Source: Paenibacillus soyae (GTDB lineage Bacteria; Bacillota; Bacilli; Paenibacillales; Paenibacillaceae). From it: DNA of 64,000 nucleotides. The position numbers and the translations under genes are program-made. Under the pieces are notes generated by a model. It was given only the letters and a program-made list of their open reading frames with translations, was not told the DNA's origin and did not search any database. The DNA is taken from NCBI RefSeq assembly GCF_024623455.1, contig NZ_JANIPJ010000030.1, positions 1 to 64,000 on the forward strand, in the 5' to 3' direction. Position 1 is the first letter of the stretch, and the number at the start of each line of letters is the position of its first letter. This document shows positions 50,938-59,885 of this stretch, in pieces.

Positions 50938-52386
50938 TTACGATTTACCCAAGCGCTGTACCAGCAAATCGTACTCCGCGCTTTTCAGGAAATCGTCGAT
51001 GGAAATATGCTCGGCGCCAGGTGCTTTTAATTTTGCCCTGTCCGTTAACGTTTTATGGGTGATGACGATGTCCGCATCGCCCGGAATGTCGTTGATCGCC
51101 GTGTTCGTGACGGAGACGTCGACGTTCGCGTTCTTCATCTTCTTACGCAGAATCGAAGCGCCCATCGCGCTCGAGCCCATGCCCGCGTCGCAGGAGAAGA
51201 CGATTTTGCGAACGTCTTCGTTCGTTTTCTTGACGCCTGCTGTCTCGGTTGTTGGAGCAGCGCCCGCCGCTTGGCCTTTGGACTCGGCTTTCATCTGCTT
51301 CATTTTCGCCTGAGCCGCGTCAAGGTCTTCTTCGGCCGTCTGCTTGCCGCTCTTCAGGAAGATGGCGGCGACGACGAAGGATACGATCGTGGCCACGATA
51401 ACGCCCGCCAGCATCGAGAGGTAACCGCCCTTAGGCGTCATGGCGAAGTAAGCGATAATGCTGCCCGGCGAAGGGGTAGCGACTAGCCCCGCGCCCAGAA
51501 CCGAGAACGTGAACGTGCCTGCTACGCCGCCCGCGATGACCGCAAGCAGAAGGATAGGGCGCATCAGAATGTAAGGGAAGTAGATTTCGTGAATCCCGCC
51601 CAGGAAGTGGATGACCACCGCGCCCGGCGCGGATTGTCTTGCCGAACCGCGACCGAACAGCATGTAAGCGAGCAGGATGCCTAGACCTGGACCCGGGTTC
51701 GACTCCAGCATGAAGATCAGCGACTGGCCGGTCTTCACCGCTTGGTCCATTGCGATTGGACCAAGTACGCCGTGGTTGATCGCATTGTTCAGGAACAAGA
51801 CCTTGGCCGGCTCGATCAGAATGTTCGCCAGCGGAATCAGGTTATGGTTAACCAGGAAGTCGACGCCGTTCGCAAGCACTTTGCTGAACACCTCGATAAC
51901 CGGTCCTATGCCCTTGAACGCCAGCAGCGCAAGCGCGCCGCCGATAATGCCCGCCGAGAAGTTATTGACCAGCATCTCGAAGCCGGATTTGATTTTGCCG
52001 TCAATGGCTTCGTCGAACTTCTTAATGATCCAGGCCGCGAGCGGACCCATGACCATGGCGCCCAAGAACATCGGAATGTCCGCGCCGACGATAACGCCCG
52101 CGGTCGCGATCGCGCCGACGACGCCGCCGCGCGTGCCATGAATCATGTTGCCTCCCGTAAAGCCGATCAACAGCGGAAGAAGGTAAGTAATCATTGGACC
52201 GACCAGCGTAGCAAAGCTTTCGTTCGGCCACCACCCTGTCGGGATGAACAAGGCCGTAATTAAACCCCATGCGATGAACGCGCCGATGTTCGGCATGACC
52301 ATGCCGCTTAGGAAGCGTCCGAATTTCTGTATCGCAACCTTCGCGCCGCCTTGGGTATCGTTATGCTGATGATTCACTTGACTCAT
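50938..52386 (-). CDS. mtlA: mannitol PTS EIICB component
   Basis: A 482-residue permease. The EIIC part (about 15-345) has eight or so helices and the conserved GGIHEIYFPYILMRP substrate loop. A linker rich in Lys, Glu and Ala joins it to an EIIB domain with the phosphocysteine Cys399 in IVFSCDAGMGSSAMGA. EIIA is separate (mtlF). It imports and phosphorylates mannitol. ATG at 52386 with AAAGGAGG. The promoter upstream carries a cre site in its spacer. Confidence 0.95.
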   Translation of the reverse strand: MSQVNHQHNDTQGGAKVAIQKFGRFLSGMVMPNIGAFIAWGLITALFIPTGWWPNESFATLVGPMITYLLPLLIGFTGGNMIHGTRGGVVGAIATAGVIVGADIPMFLGAMVMGPLAAWIIKKFDEAIDGKIKSGFEMLVNNFSAGIIGGALALLAFKGIGPVIEVFSKVLANGVDFLVNHNLIPLANILIEPAKVLFLNNAINHGVLGPIAMDQAVKTGQSLIFMLESNPGPGLGILLAYMLFGRGSARQSAPGAVVIHFLGGIHEIYFPYILMRPILLLAVIAGGVAGTFTFSVLGAGLVATPSPGSIIAYFAMTPKGGYLSMLAGVIVATIVSFVVAAIFLKSGKQTAEEDLDAAQAKMKQMKAESKGQAAGAAPTTETAGVKKTNEDVRKIVFSCDAGMGSSAMGASILRKKMKNANVDVSVTNTAINDIPGDADIVITHKTLTDRAKLKAPGAEHISIDDFLKSAEYDLLVQRLGKS

Positions 52387-52454
52387 CTTGTGAACCTCCT
52401 TTGTAGGTTGCCGACCCGGTTGTATGTTTCTCTCTGCCGTGTCGTTCTTGCTTA

Positions 52455-52483
52455 ATGATAAGGCGGAAGCGCTTACAGTTCAA
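52455..52483 (-). promoter_or_regulatory. mtl operon promoter with CcpA cre site in the spacer
   Basis: On the minus strand TTGAAC (52478-52483) and TATCAT (52455-52460) are 17 bp apart. The spacer contains TGTAAGCGCTTCCG (52464-52477), matching the cre consensus TGWAANCGNTNNCA at all but the last base. CcpA bound there would block RNA polymerase, giving carbon catabolite repression of the whole operon. Confidence 0.82.
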
Positions 52484-52720
52484 TTGAATGAAAATCATGT
52501 TTCGTCATCAAGGCTGTTGACAGAATGTTTGCAAGCGGACGGGCGTTGCTCTCGGCCTTCCATCTTTCCTGTACGCGGATCCCTCAGCTTTCTACCTAAC
52601 CGTCCTTGTCGCAGCATCTAATTGCCTTTTGCCTTTTGATAAGATACACATTCGCCCGTCTTTTTAAACAGCTCAGCAGCAAAATAATGGGCATGGCTCG
52701 CAAGACCGTGGTCCAAGGTG

Positions 52721-52996
52721 TAAGCCGATTTTATCGGCTTATTCACTCCAAAGTGGCTGCACTTCCGGCTGTAAGCCGGTTTTATCGGCTTATTCACTCT
52801 AAAGTGACTGCACTTCCGGCTGTAAGCCGGTTTTATCGGCTTATTCACTCTAAAGTGACTGCACATCCGGCTGTAAGCCGGTTTTATCGGCTTATTCACT
52901 CTAAAGTGACTGCACATCCGGCTGTAAGCCGGTTTTATCGGCTTATTCACCCCATGATAGCCACTATCGCAGTTCTAAGCCGGTTTTATCGGCTTA
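52721..52996. repeat. 51-bp tandem repeat array, six copies, hairpin in each
   Basis: Units begin at 52721, 52772, 52823, 52874, 52925 and 52976, all exactly 51 bp apart. Each starts taagccggttttatcggctta, a hairpin with AAGCCG / CGGCTT arms and a 7-base loop, followed by ttcactctaaagtgactgcac and tccggctg. Units 2-5 are nearly identical, the last is cut off after the hairpin. The array ends a few bases from the sugar operon terminator. Open frames through it (17-residue repeat NKPIKPAYSRMCSHFRV) lack ribosome sites. Confidence 0.92.
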
Positions 52997-52998
52997 AA

Positions 52999-53040
52999 CA
53001 AAAAAAAGCCCGGCCAAGGCGATTAGCCTTTGACCGAGCC
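52999..53040 (-). terminator. terminator of the sugar ABC operon
   Basis: On the minus strand ggctcggtcaaaggc pairs with gccttggccgggc around taatc (which includes the gene's stop codon) and is followed by seven T residues. The stem overlaps the last codons of the permease gene. Confidence 0.9.
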
Positions 53041-53898
53041 CGCGACCATGCCCTTCATGATCTGCTCCTGGAAGATGAGGTAGATGACGATCGTCGGAAT
53101 GACCGCGATAAACATCGCGCCCATCGTCAGGGCGTAATCCGTGCCGAAGCCGTCGGAGAACAGCGACAAGCTGAGCGGCAGCGTCTTGAGCGCCTGCGAG
53201 TTGATGAAGACGAGGGCGAACGAGAAGTCGTTCCAGAACCGCAGGAACGCGAGAATCGTCACCGTCGCGATGACCGGCAGGCACAAGGGGAAGATGATGC
53301 GTCCGAAGACGCCCCACCAGCCGTTGCCGTCGATCATGGCCGCTTCCTCGACCTCGCGAGGAATGGACTGCATGTAAGCAATGTTGAGGAAAATCGCGAT
53401 GGACAGCTCGAACGCCGTATACGGCAGGATGAGCGACCAGTACGTATCGAGCATGCCGATTTTGTTCATGAAGATGAACAGCGGAACGAGCGTGCTGTGA
53501 ATCGGGATCAGCATACCGAGCAGGAACAGGCCCTTCACCAGCCCGCTCGCCCGGAACGCGAACCGGGACAGCGCATAGGCGGCCAGGGTGCCGAGCACGA
53601 CGGTCAGCACGACCGACGCGATCGTCACGATCGTCGAATTCATCATCGCCCTGCCCATATCGCCGAGCTCCCACGCTCTCGATATGTTCGAGAACTGCCA
53701 GCCCGCGGGCAGCCCGAACGGCCGGTTGAAGAAGTCCTGATTGGATTTGAACGCGCTGATGATGAGCCAATACAACGGATATAAGGTAAAAGCTGCATAT
53801 AAGAACAGTGCCAGCTTCAGAAGTAAACCAAGCGGCTTCTTCCAGGGTTGCGGTCTCGGATCGGCCGCGGCTGCACGAGTGTTCGTCGTCGGTAACAT
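53023..53898 (-). CDS. sugar ABC transporter permease (MalG type)
   Basis: A 291-residue permease with six helices and the EAA loop EEAAMIDGNGWWGVFGRIIFPLCLPVI. A proline-rich cytoplasmic start (about 25 residues) precedes helix 1. The ATG at 53898 (MLPTTNTR) is 8 bases from AAAGGAG; a GTG at 53907 overlaps that site. It pairs with the MalF-type protein encoded 47 bp upstream. No ATPase is in the cluster; the shared MsmK-type ATPase of Firmicutes probably serves it. Confidence 0.9.
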   Translation of the reverse strand: MLPTTNTRAAAADPRPQPWKKPLGLLLKLALFLYAAFTLYPLYWLIISAFKSNQDFFNRPFGLPAGWQFSNISRAWELGDMGRAMMNSTIVTIASVVLTVVLGTLAAYALSRFAFRASGLVKGLFLLGMLIPIHSTLVPLFIFMNKIGMLDTYWSLILPYTAFELSIAIFLNIAYMQSIPREVEEAAMIDGNGWWGVFGRIIFPLCLPVIATVTILAFLRFWNDFSFALVFINSQALKTLPLSLSLFSDGFGTDYALTMGAMFIAVIPTIVIYLIFQEQIMKGMVAGSVKG

Positions 53899-53945
53899 CC
53901 ATTTCACTCCTTTTTCGTCCTTGCTTAGGCTTATGCCCGCGCGGG

Positions 53946-54818
53946 TTAGCCGCGTCTCTTGGTAATGATGTAGTTCAGGCCGATAAGCAAGGCGCTGATC
54001 AGAATGATCATGGTGGATACGGCGGAGCCGTAGCCGTAGCGATATACGGTGAAGCTGTTGTTATACATATACGTGGCGAGCAGCTCGGTCGACTGCGCCG
54101 GTCCGCCGCCCGTCATGACGATGACGTGGTCGAACGCTTTCAAGCTGCCGGAGATGCACAAAATAATCGTCACGATGACCGTGTCCCAAATGTTCGGAAG
54201 CGTGACGTAGAAGAGCTTGCGGAAGCCGACGGCTCCGTCGATCTTCGCCGCGTCGTTCACCTCCGAGGAGATGTTCTGCAGCGCTGCGATGAAGATAACC
54301 AAATACGGGCCGATGTTCGCCCAGTTAATCGGAATCGATACCGCGTACATGTTGACCTTCGGGTCGGACAGCCATGCGCGGATCCAAGAATCCAAGCCCA
54401 GCATCTCGAGCACCGTATTCAAGAGGCCGATCTGCGGCTGATAGATGTACCCCCAGATGAGGCCGACGACGACGGTCGAGAGCACCATGGGCATGAAGAC
54501 GGCGGATCTAATGACGCGGTTGAACATGGAATTTTTGAGCAGCAGCAAAGCAAGCAGCAGCGCGATCGGCACCTGGCCGATAATGGCCGAAGCGACAAGA
54601 ATCAGGTTGTTCTTCAGCGCGCGCCAGAAGATAGGGTCTTGCAGCATCATTTCGTAGTTATCAAGTCCGATGAACTTCAAAGAGCCAAGCCCGCTCCAGT
54701 CGAAAAACCCGTAATAGGCGGACCAGATGATCGGAACGATGGCGAATACGATAAAAATAAGCATCGCGGGAAGCAGCGCCAGAGCGACGAAGCTTCGGGA
54801 ACGCAGGTATGTTGGCAT
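53946..54818 (-). CDS. sugar ABC transporter permease (MalF type)
   Basis: A 290-residue permease with six helices. Marks: LALLPAMLIFIVFAIVPIIWSAYYGFFDW (helix 1) and the EAA loop SSEVNDAAKIDGAVGFRKLFYVTLPNIWDT. ATG at 54818 with GAGGAGG. It lies between the binding protein and the MalG-type permease in one operon. Confidence 0.9.
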   Translation of the reverse strand: MPTYLRSRSFVALALLPAMLIFIVFAIVPIIWSAYYGFFDWSGLGSLKFIGLDNYEMMLQDPIFWRALKNNLILVASAIIGQVPIALLLALLLLKNSMFNRVIRSAVFMPMVLSTVVVGLIWGYIYQPQIGLLNTVLEMLGLDSWIRAWLSDPKVNMYAVSIPINWANIGPYLVIFIAALQNISSEVNDAAKIDGAVGFRKLFYVTLPNIWDTVIVTIILCISGSLKAFDHVIVMTGGGPAQSTELLATYMYNNSFTVYRYGYGSAVSTMIILISALLIGLNYIITKRRG

Positions 54819-54895
54819 GGCGGCGGCCTCCTCTTCATTCTTATGGCCGGGGCGCGGACCGGCTCGCCGGTCACGCCCCTTGCCTCGCTAACGAA

Positions 54896-56218
54896 CTACT
54901 TCTGGGTCGACCGCGCCTGAGCGTCCTGCAGCTTCTTCGCGACGTCCTCCGGCTTGCCGCCCATCATGATCTCCTGCAGTCCGTTGTTGATCGACTCTCC
55001 CGCCTCGGCGGACAGGTACGCGTCATAAACCGGCGTGATGCCTGCTTCCATTGCGACGTTGAAGGCTTTCAGATAAAGAGGGCTGACGTTCGAGCTTGCC
55101 AAGTCCATCTTGTACATGACCATGGAGTTGCTCTCCGCGATGGCTTTCTGGCCGTCCGGTCCGCTGATCGAGTAGATCAGGTCGAGAGCGGCATCCTTCG
55201 CCGCGCCCTCCGTCTTCTTGCTGAGCGCGAAGCCGCCGCCCGCGCCGCCGGAGATCGTGCCCGCTTCGCCCGCGCCGCCTTCGATGGCTGGCATGGTCGT
55301 TACCTCGATCGGAGCGACCTGCTCCGGAGTCGCGGAAGCCGCCAGGTTCGTCAGCGTCCATGCGCCGCTGACCATCATAGCCGCGTTGCCCTGGATGAAA
55401 TATTGCTCGGCTTGTGTATTGTCGATGCTGTTCGCGCCTTCTTGGAATGCTTTGTTATCGACGAGCTCCTTGAATTTGCCCAGCGCGTCGACGAATACCG
55501 GATCCGTGAAGGAAGCCTCTCCCTTCACCGCTTTCAGGAACCAGTCCGTGCCCGTCACGCGGTCGGCCAAGGAACCGAGAATCGTGGATTGCGCCACCCA
55601 TGGCGCTTTGTTCCCAAGCGCGATCGGCGTAATGCCGTTATCGTTGAACGTTTTGACCGCTGCCATCAGCTCCGTCCAAGTCGTCGGCACCTTCACGCCG
55701 TGCTTCTCGAACAGGTCTTTGTTGTAATAAAGGAACGACGTGGCGGACAAGCCGATCGGAGCCGAGTAGATTTGCCCTTCCTCGAACTCGAAACGGTCGA
55801 ACGCGCCGTCCATGAAGTTTCCTTTCCACTCCGGATACTCTTCCGCGAGCGGCGTAATCGGCTGCAGCAGACCCGCGTCGTAGAACTCCTGCGACTGGCT
55901 GCCCGCGTAGACGAAGAAGACGTCCGGCATTTCGTTGCCCGCCGCCACCGTGCTCAGGCGCTGACGGTAGCCGTCGACCGGAATGGCCTGCGCGTCGAGC
56001 TCGACGTTCGGGTTCGCTTTTTTATATTCGTCGATGAGGCCTCTGACGGCTTTGGCCCGCAGGTCGTCGCCCGCGAAGTTATGCCAGATCGTCAGCTTCA
56101 CTTTCTCGTTGGAACCGCCTTCATGAGATTCATTGGTTTGGTTACCGCTTGAACAAGCGGCGGTAAGCAGGGAAATGAGAGCAATAAGCGTGATGACTAG
56201 CGTAAGTCTCTTCTTCAT
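54896..56218 (-). CDS. sugar ABC transporter substrate-binding lipoprotein
   Basis: A 440-residue family 1 binding protein with a lipobox LTAACSSG (Cys22). Family pattern: KVKLTIWHNFAGDDLRAKAVRGLIDEYKKANPNVELD at the start, DVFFVYAGSQSQEFYDAG, LLYYNKDLFEKHGVKVPTTWTELMAAVKTFNDNGITPIALG-type segments and QGNAAMMVSGAW later. The ATG at 56218 follows GGGGGGA; an in-frame ATG at 56266 has no site. It is adjacent to a YesM/YesN-like pair, typical of importers for plant cell-wall or other oligosaccharides. The ligand is not known. Confidence 0.92.
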   Translation of the reverse strand: MKKRLTLVITLIALISLLTAACSSGNQTNESHEGGSNEKVKLTIWHNFAGDDLRAKAVRGLIDEYKKANPNVELDAQAIPVDGYRQRLSTVAAGNEMPDVFFVYAGSQSQEFYDAGLLQPITPLAEEYPEWKGNFMDGAFDRFEFEEGQIYSAPIGLSATSFLYYNKDLFEKHGVKVPTTWTELMAAVKTFNDNGITPIALGNKAPWVAQSTILGSLADRVTGTDWFLKAVKGEASFTDPVFVDALGKFKELVDNKAFQEGANSIDNTQAEQYFIQGNAAMMVSGAWTLTNLAASATPEQVAPIEVTTMPAIEGGAGEAGTISGGAGGGFALSKKTEGAAKDAALDLIYSISGPDGQKAIAESNSMVMYKMDLASSNVSPLYLKAFNVAMEAGITPVYDAYLSAEAGESINNGLQEIMMGGKPEDVAKKLQDAQARSTQK

Positions 56219-56248
56219 GGATAAATCCCCCCTCGGTTTTGTAGTCTC

Positions 56249-56304
56249 AGTATAGGCGACGGGCACGGGAGCGGCGTAGGGGGGAGAATACAGGTCATAG
56301 GGGG
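56249..56304 (-). promoter_or_regulatory. activator-type promoter with direct repeats before the sugar-binding gene
   Basis: A minus-strand TATACT (56249-56254) has no recognisable -35. TAGGGGG (plus strand) occurs at 56277-56283 and 56298-56304, 21 bp apart, i.e. two helical turns on one face, with the near copy where the -35 should be. This fits binding by the AraC-type response regulator encoded just upstream. Confidence 0.5.
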
Positions 56305-56322
56305 CGATAATTCACCTTTGCT

Positions 56323-57867
56323 TTATTTGTCGCGGAAGGACGAAGGCGTCTCTCCCGTATGCCTTTTGAACAATTTGTTGAAATGCTTGATATCCTCGTA
56401 CCCGACCCGTTTGGCGATTTCGCTGACCTTGGCAGGCGTCTCCCGAAGCAACCGGACCGCCCATTCCATACGAGCCTCGGTCACGAACTCGATATAGTTT
56501 TTCCCAGTTTCCTTCTTAAATAATTCGCTGAAATAGTTCGGATTCATATGCGCTTGCGCCGCAAGCTGCGCGAGGCTCAAGGTCTGGTCCAGATGCTCGC
56601 GGATATAGGCGACCGCCGTCTCGATCGCGGCATTGCGCCCTCCGGACAGCAGCTCGTATTCGCTCATGACGGCAGAGAGCATGCGGCCGAGCACCTCGCC
56701 GGGGCGAAGCGCAAGCTCGTTCATCTCGAAGCTCTCCGGCTTCGGCAGCCCTTGCGTCGTCCGTCCCACGGACGCGGCCGCTCGTTCCAGCCACCGAAGG
56801 CTGGCCACCATGCACGAATGCAAGTAAGCGGTCATCGTAGGAGGCGTTGCATCCGGATCCCGGCGAATGGCACCGAGCATGTCCGCGATCCAGCGGTCCA
56901 GCTTCGCCTTGTCCCCGGAACGGAGCACGGCCGTCAGCGCTTCTTCCTCCTCGAGCGAGCAGACCGTCCGCATGCCCCGGCGTTCCTTCACGTCCTCGTA
57001 GCGAATCATCCCGGATTCCCCGAGCAGATAGCGGTAGGCGGCCGCCTGCTCCGCGGTACGGAGCGATTCCCTTAGACGGAGAATGTCCCTCGCCGGCAAG
57101 CCTGCCGCGGCGAATAAACGGAAGCCGAGCACTTGCTCCGCCCGCTCCATTGCGAGCCGCATCGTCCGTATCGCCCCGGTCTGCCCGGAGCGGAAGATGA
57201 GCAGCCAGCCTTCCTCCGCGTCCAGAATGACGCAGGCAAGAGCTTCCTTCAGCAGCCTGCCGGCTTCCACGAGCGCTTGCCCTGCTTCCGGAATGGCCGG
57301 CAACGGAACGTCGGCGGACACGATCCACAGCTCGAGCGATTCCCAGTCCGTCGCGATCCGCAGCTCCGGATGGAGACGGAGCAACTCCTCCGCCTCCTGC
57401 TCCGAGACGGCCTGCTCGCTTCGCAGCATTCGTTCCAGCTGCTTGAAACGGAAGGCGTTCTGATGCTCCTCCCCTTGGCGCTTCGCCGCCCGTTTTTCTT
57501 CGATCCGTTTCTGGGCGCGCAGCACCGCCGCCATAATATCGCCGGGGCGGCTGTTCTTCAGCAAGTAGTCGTTGATGCCCTCCCGAATCGCTTGCTGGGC
57601 ATACGAGAACTCTTCATAGCCGGACAAGATAATAATCTCGATATCCGGGCATGTGGGCTTGACCTTCCCCGCCATCTCGATCCCGGACATCCCCGTCATC
57701 CGGATATCCGTGAGGATAATATCCGGCTTCTCCTCCGGTATCCGCAGCAGCGCTTCCTCGGCCGACGCCGCGGGCTCAAGCAGCGTAAATCCGTTCTCCT
57801 CCCACTTGATGACGGTGCTGAGGCCTTGCCTGATGATGACTTCGTCATCCACGATCAACAGCTTCAC
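56323..57867 (-). CDS. YesN-type response regulator with AraC output domain
   Basis: A 514-residue regulator. The receiver domain (1-120) has the acidic pair Asp7-Asp8, phosphoacceptor Asp54 in IILTDIRMTGMSG and Lys104. A middle region of about 280 residues has no clear motif. The C-terminus is a double HTH of the AraC type (LAQLAAQAHMNPNYFSELFKKETGKNYIEFV...SEIAKRVGYEDIKHFNKLFKRHTGETPSSFR). It overlaps the kinase gene by 4 bases and precedes the sugar-binding gene by 104 bp, its probable target. Confidence 0.92.
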   Translation of the reverse strand: MKLLIVDDEVIIRQGLSTVIKWEENGFTLLEPAASAEEALLRIPEEKPDIILTDIRMTGMSGIEMAGKVKPTCPDIEIIILSGYEEFSYAQQAIREGINDYLLKNSRPGDIMAAVLRAQKRIEEKRAAKRQGEEHQNAFRFKQLERMLRSEQAVSEQEAEELLRLHPELRIATDWESLELWIVSADVPLPAIPEAGQALVEAGRLLKEALACVILDAEEGWLLIFRSGQTGAIRTMRLAMERAEQVLGFRLFAAAGLPARDILRLRESLRTAEQAAAYRYLLGESGMIRYEDVKERRGMRTVCSLEEEEALTAVLRSGDKAKLDRWIADMLGAIRRDPDATPPTMTAYLHSCMVASLRWLERAAASVGRTTQGLPKPESFEMNELALRPGEVLGRMLSAVMSEYELLSGGRNAAIETAVAYIREHLDQTLSLAQLAAQAHMNPNYFSELFKKETGKNYIEFVTEARMEWAVRLLRETPAKVSEIAKRVGYEDIKHFNKLFKRHTGETPSSFRDK

Positions 57868-59732
57868 TTGCGATCACCCTCTCCCGGGATCCCCGTTTCT
57901 TGTTGTTCTTCCCTCTCCCGCGCCTGATCCTGCTCACGCTCCTGTTCGCGCTCCTGCTCGCTCTTCGCGAAGGACGGCACGATCGTGAACGTGACGCGAG
58001 TCCCTTCGCCCGCCGCGCTCTCGATCCGCAAGCCCGCTTCGGGACCGTAATGAAGCAGCAGCCGGTTATGCACGTTGCGAAGCCCGTAGCTTCCGCGCGC
58101 CTGCATCCCCCCGTTCTCGTCCGCGTCCAGCCTGCCGGCGATACGCCCTCTCAGCTCCTCGAGCCGCTCGGCCGACATGCCGACCCCGTCGTCTTCCACG
58201 ACGAAGGTAATGTTATCGCCGTCCGCTTCGGCGCGAACCGCAATCCGTCCGGCGCCTTCCCGCTTCAGAATGCCGTGAATCATCGCGTTCTCGATCAAAG
58301 GCTGGAGCAGGAGCTTCAGCATCTTCCGCTCCAGCAGCGCGCTCGGGATATCCGCTTCGTAGCGGAACTTGTCCGGATACCTAATCGACTGGATGCTCAC
58401 GTAATTGTCGATATGCAGAATCTCCTGGTTAACGGTGCAGTATTCCTGCCCGTTATTCAGGCTGAACCGCAGAAAGTCGCTCAGAGACCCTACCATCTCC
58501 GCGATTTTGCCCTCTCCCTTCATCAGGGCCATCCAATGGACCGACGAGAGCGTGTTGTACAGAAAATGCGGATTGATCTGCGCCTGCAGCGCCATCATGT
58601 CCGCTTCCTTCTTGAGCGACTCGTTCTGCTTCACCTCGTCGGTCAGCTTCTCGATCCGCGAGCTCATCCGGTTGTAGCTGATCACGAGCTGGCCCACCTC
58701 GTCGATCGACGTCACGGGAAGCGTCGGCAGCGGCTCGTCCGGACTCGACTTCTTCAGAAACTTGGTCAGCTGCGACAACGGCTTCGTCACCTTCTGAATG
58801 AGGAAGAGGACGAGCGCGATTACGAACAACGCGGCGACGCTGACCGCTACCGCCGTCAACGTGAGGAAGTAATGGTTCTGGGATTTGTACGCCCGCGCGG
58901 GAATGATGCCGACCAGCTTCCACTCCACGTTCGGGACGTCGTAGTACAAGACCGTCTTCTCGTCTGGACCTGTCCCGTATTCGAACCACCCCGAATTTGC
59001 TCTGAAGCTCTTCATGCCCGGAAAGTACGTCTCGAGGCTCGCGTTCTTCTCGTATTCGTCCGGCCCCGCCAGCACGCGGTTGCCGCCGTCCAGCAGCAGG
59101 ACGATGCCGCCGCCCTCCAGGCCGCCTTGCTTCAAATGGTCCGAGATGACGCTCTGCAGCAGGCTGATCTTCAGCATTCCGAGGTAGTCGTACTTCTTGG
59201 TGCTGCGGATCGGCCGCGACATCGTTATGACGTCCCGGATGCCTTCCGACGAGGTCTCCTGCATATGAACGGGCGACCACCACTTCGGAAATTCGGTGTA
59301 ATAATTCGGATACAGAAGCGTAATGTCGCTCCAGCTCGAAGCCGTGACCGACTTATAGGCGATCGTCGGTTTGTCGAACGAAGACTCCACGATGACGTTC
59401 GCAATGTAAGGCTTCGAAATCGACAGCGTCATGAGCAGATTGGCGATTCTCGTCTGCTTCAGCGCGTTCCGCTCCTCCGTCCGCATGTAGCTCTGCACCT
59501 CGTCGTGTCCGATGAGATACAGCGACAGCGTCTCGACGTCGCTGACCATGTTCTCCAGATAGGCGCCAAGGAGACCCAGCGTGTTGAGGCCCGAGCTTTT
59601 GGCTTTCTCCTCCGTTAGTCTCTCCGCAATCGTATAAGAGAATAAGCCCAGCGACAGCACCGGCACGAGCACCGACAATATGATGAGCAGCGAAAGCTTG
59701 TGCTTCAGCGATCTTCCCAGCCAATTTTCCAC
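57864..59732 (-). CDS. YesM-type sensor histidine kinase
   Basis: A 622-residue membrane kinase. Helix 1 (about 9-34), an extracellular Cache-like domain of about 250 residues, helix 2 (about 286-313) and a HAMP domain (to about 368) lead to a His_kinase domain with phosphoacceptor His389 in ALQAQINPHFLYNTLSSVHW and an ATP lid DDGVGMSAERLEEL...GGMQARGSYGLRNVHNRL. The C-terminal 35 residues are a highly charged EQER-rich tail. The start is GTG at 59732 after AAAGGAGGAG. It senses an outside signal, probably a sugar, for the ABC importer downstream. Confidence 0.92.
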   Translation of the reverse strand: MENWLGRSLKHKLSLLIILSVLVPVLSLGLFSYTIAERLTEEKAKSSGLNTLGLLGAYLENMVSDVETLSLYLIGHDEVQSYMRTEERNALKQTRIANLLMTLSISKPYIANVIVESSFDKPTIAYKSVTASSWSDITLLYPNYYTEFPKWWSPVHMQETSSEGIRDVITMSRPIRSTKKYDYLGMLKISLLQSVISDHLKQGGLEGGGIVLLLDGGNRVLAGPDEYEKNASLETYFPGMKSFRANSGWFEYGTGPDEKTVLYYDVPNVEWKLVGIIPARAYKSQNHYFLTLTAVAVSVAALFVIALVLFLIQKVTKPLSQLTKFLKKSSPDEPLPTLPVTSIDEVGQLVISYNRMSSRIEKLTDEVKQNESLKKEADMMALQAQINPHFLYNTLSSVHWMALMKGEGKIAEMVGSLSDFLRFSLNNGQEYCTVNQEILHIDNYVSIQSIRYPDKFRYEADIPSALLERKMLKLLLQPLIENAMIHGILKREGAGRIAVRAEADGDNITFVVEDDGVGMSAERLEELRGRIAGRLDADENGGMQARGSYGLRNVHNRLLLHYGPEAGLRIESAAGEGTRVTFTIVPSFAKSEQEREQEREQDQAREREEQQETGIPGEGDRK

Positions 59733-59837
59733 CCTTCGCTCCTCCTTTCCGTATGTTTTATCTGCGCAGGCTAACCTAGCTACCGGGGAAGCGTGAAACC
59801 GTAATCCGCTAGTCAAACGCCTGACCAATCAGCCTGC

Positions 59838-59885
59838 AAAAAAAGAAGCCCTTCGCCCGCGTCCAACTCGACGCGGAAGGCTTCT
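59838..59885 (-). terminator. terminator overlapping the end of the HNH gene
   Basis: On the minus strand agaagccttccgcgtc pairs with gacgcgggcgaagggcttct, followed by seven T residues. It includes the stop codon of the HNH gene and separates it from the kinase operon. Confidence 0.85.

Noticed and set aside
52721..52996. CRISPR array
   Set aside because: The whole 51-bp unit is conserved, with no unique spacers between short repeats, and no cas genes are near. The same holds for the array at 33431.
52606..53784. Long plus-strand frame and a 110-codon minus-strand frame through the hairpin array
   Set aside because: The plus frame continues antisense through the permease gene, and both read the repeat; no start signals.
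57900..59618. Large antisense frame opposite the sensor kinase
   Set aside because: A GC-rich mirror frame: composition rich in Arg/His/Leu, no ribosome site, and a complete kinase on the other strand. The same applies to long frames at 2079-3302, 7626-8990, 47136-48323 and 54809-56152.
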